From: an uncultured Dehalococcoidia bacterium
GTDB taxonomy: Bacteria; Chloroflexota; Dehalococcoidia; Lucifugimonadales; GCA-2712585
Assembly: GCA_958295715.1 (NCBI GenBank)
Contig: OY282371.1
Coordinates: forward strand, 1 to 64,000
Direction: 5' to 3'
DNA length: 64,000 nucleotides
The notes under the pieces were generated by a model. The model saw nothing but the letters and a program-made list of their open reading frames with translations, did no database searches and was not told the DNA's origin. The position numbers and the translations under genes are program-made. This document shows, one piece after another, positions 63,505 to 64,000 of the stretch; position 1 is the first letter of the stretch, and every line of letters starts with the position of its first letter.

Positions 63505-63534
63505 TTGACAACGGCTTTTTTCACGTGATACGAT
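63505..63534 (+). promoter_or_regulatory. Promoter upstream of right-end secreted protein
   Basis: Consensus TTGACA (63505-63510), 18-nt spacer, TACGAT (63529-63534). It would give a leader of about 160 nt before the ATG at 63703. Confidence 0.65.
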
Positions 63535-63587
63535 GCTTCAACTTACGCAGACGGGGCCGGATTTCGGAGATAAAGCAGAAAGCATCA

Positions 63588-63660
63588 CTAAAGGGCGCGG
63601 CCCAAGTCGGGGCCTCCGTGGAGAGAAAACTGAGGTTTCCACACATGAGCCGCGCTTTAG
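63588..63660 (+). promoter_or_regulatory. Structured leader RNA candidate
   Basis: Left arm 63588-63601 and right arm 63649-63660 (GCCGCGCTTTAG) pair over 12 bp with a two-base bulge, closing a 47-nt interior with a second hairpin (GTGG...AAAC-TGAG-GTTT-CCAC, about 63618-63641). It lies between promoter and ribosome site. The shape resembles a riboswitch-like element, but it fits no class I know. Confidence 0.4.
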
Positions 63661-63702
63661 GGACGAAAAACAGGTATTAAACGGTAGAGTGGAGGAGGTT
63701 AG

Positions 63703-64000
63703 ATGAGTCGCTTCCTGGGGTCTAGATTAACCTTGGTAGGTCTCCTTGTTTCAATCCTGGTTGTAGTCGTAGGCGTGTCTGTGGCAATGGGCGCCGGGGC
63801 CAGCGGTAGCAGTTCCTCCGCTCACGCGTCCAGGCCCTCCGTGCAGGCTAATCCCATAGCCGTCGTGGTGGAAGAGTGCATGGGCAACGCCGAGTTCGAC
63901 ATCTACGGCGCGGGTTGGAGGGCAGACGACATAGTGCTCCTCAGCCTCAACACCGGCGCGGGCCGCCTGTACGTCGGCGCGGGATTCCCCGGAGAGTCCA
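63703..64000 (+). CDS. Secreted protein, partial (runs off the window)
   Basis: The ATG at 63703 follows GGAGGAGG. The first 40 residues hold a signal peptide (hydrophobic VGLLVSILVVVVGVSVAMG, then AGASGSSSSAHA as a likely cleavage region). About 99 residues are seen, with an ECMGNAEFDIYGAGW segment suggesting a beta-rich, Ig-like extracellular domain. Nothing more can be identified. It has its own strong promoter and a structured leader. The gene continues beyond the window. Confidence 0.75.
   Translation, partial: MSRFLGSRLTLVGLLVSILVVVVGVSVAMGAGASGSSSSAHASRPSVQANPIAVVVEECMGNAEFDIYGAGWRADDIVLLSLNTGAGRLYVGAGFPGES

Overview
The window is a GC-rich bacterial chromosome segment with dense coding on both strands, frequent GTG/TTG starts and many 1-4 nt gene overlaps. 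The gene set (dnaA beside fmt, rpoBC, leu operon, DUF1501/DUF1800 pair, a sortilin-type BNR beta-propeller protein, TIM-barrel amidohydrolases, low-specificity aldolase, many polysaccharide-deacetylase/AllA-type catabolic genes) looks like Chloroflexota, probably a Dehalococcoidia/SAR202-type lineage. That assignment is inference from gene style; no phylogenetic search was possible. The sequence could come from a metagenome assembly, which matters for the duplication at 4.8-5.2 kb.

Layout. 0-10.9 kb: PHP phosphoesterase, dnaA, fmt, a zinc-ribbon protein, an operon for a queuosine-precursor transporter, a tartrate/malate-type dehydrogenase and a family-5 uracil-DNA glycosylase, a class V aminotransferase and a thioredoxin-like lipoprotein. 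11.0-17.7 kb: leucine operon leuA-(DUF4268 nuclease-like)-leuC-leuD-leuB-HAD phosphatase, preceded by a strong promoter and a structured leader. 17.7-28.6 kb: amidohydrolase, 1051-residue BNR propeller protein, an NHL/DUF1501/DUF1800 operon, and an allA-like plus two polysaccharide-deacetylase operon suggesting ureide or amide catabolism. 29-32.4 kb: tRNA-Asp and copA-YHS-glutaredoxin. 32.7-41.2 kb: rpoB, rpoC, tRNA-Val. 41.2-42.2 kb: small AT-rich island with a DUF2335 membrane protein. 42.2-45.3 kb: trpA-aroH-aroF and a CPBP protease. 46.2-54.7 kb: rarA, a metallohydrolase/aldolase pair, hydrolase-lspA-rluA-gltX, pfk. 54.8-58.1 kb: orphan antidote protein, a sulfopyruvate-decarboxylase-like TPP enzyme with a degenerate third subunit, and a HEPN-like protein. 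58.4-63.4 kb: MOSC protein, EF-G-like GTPase, exported HExxH peptidase, aldo/keto reductase. A secreted protein runs off the right end.

Intergenic space is peppered with about 19 copies of a 20-bp palindrome, ATTCCC-N8-GGGAAT (same architecture as neisserial dRS3), in six clusters with shared inner modules. Two of the clusters each enclose a paralogous small gene for a tail-anchored coiled-coil protein whose length differs by exactly seven 11-residue repeats (78 versus 155 aa), with near-identical promoters. This cassette-like family is the most unusual element in the window.
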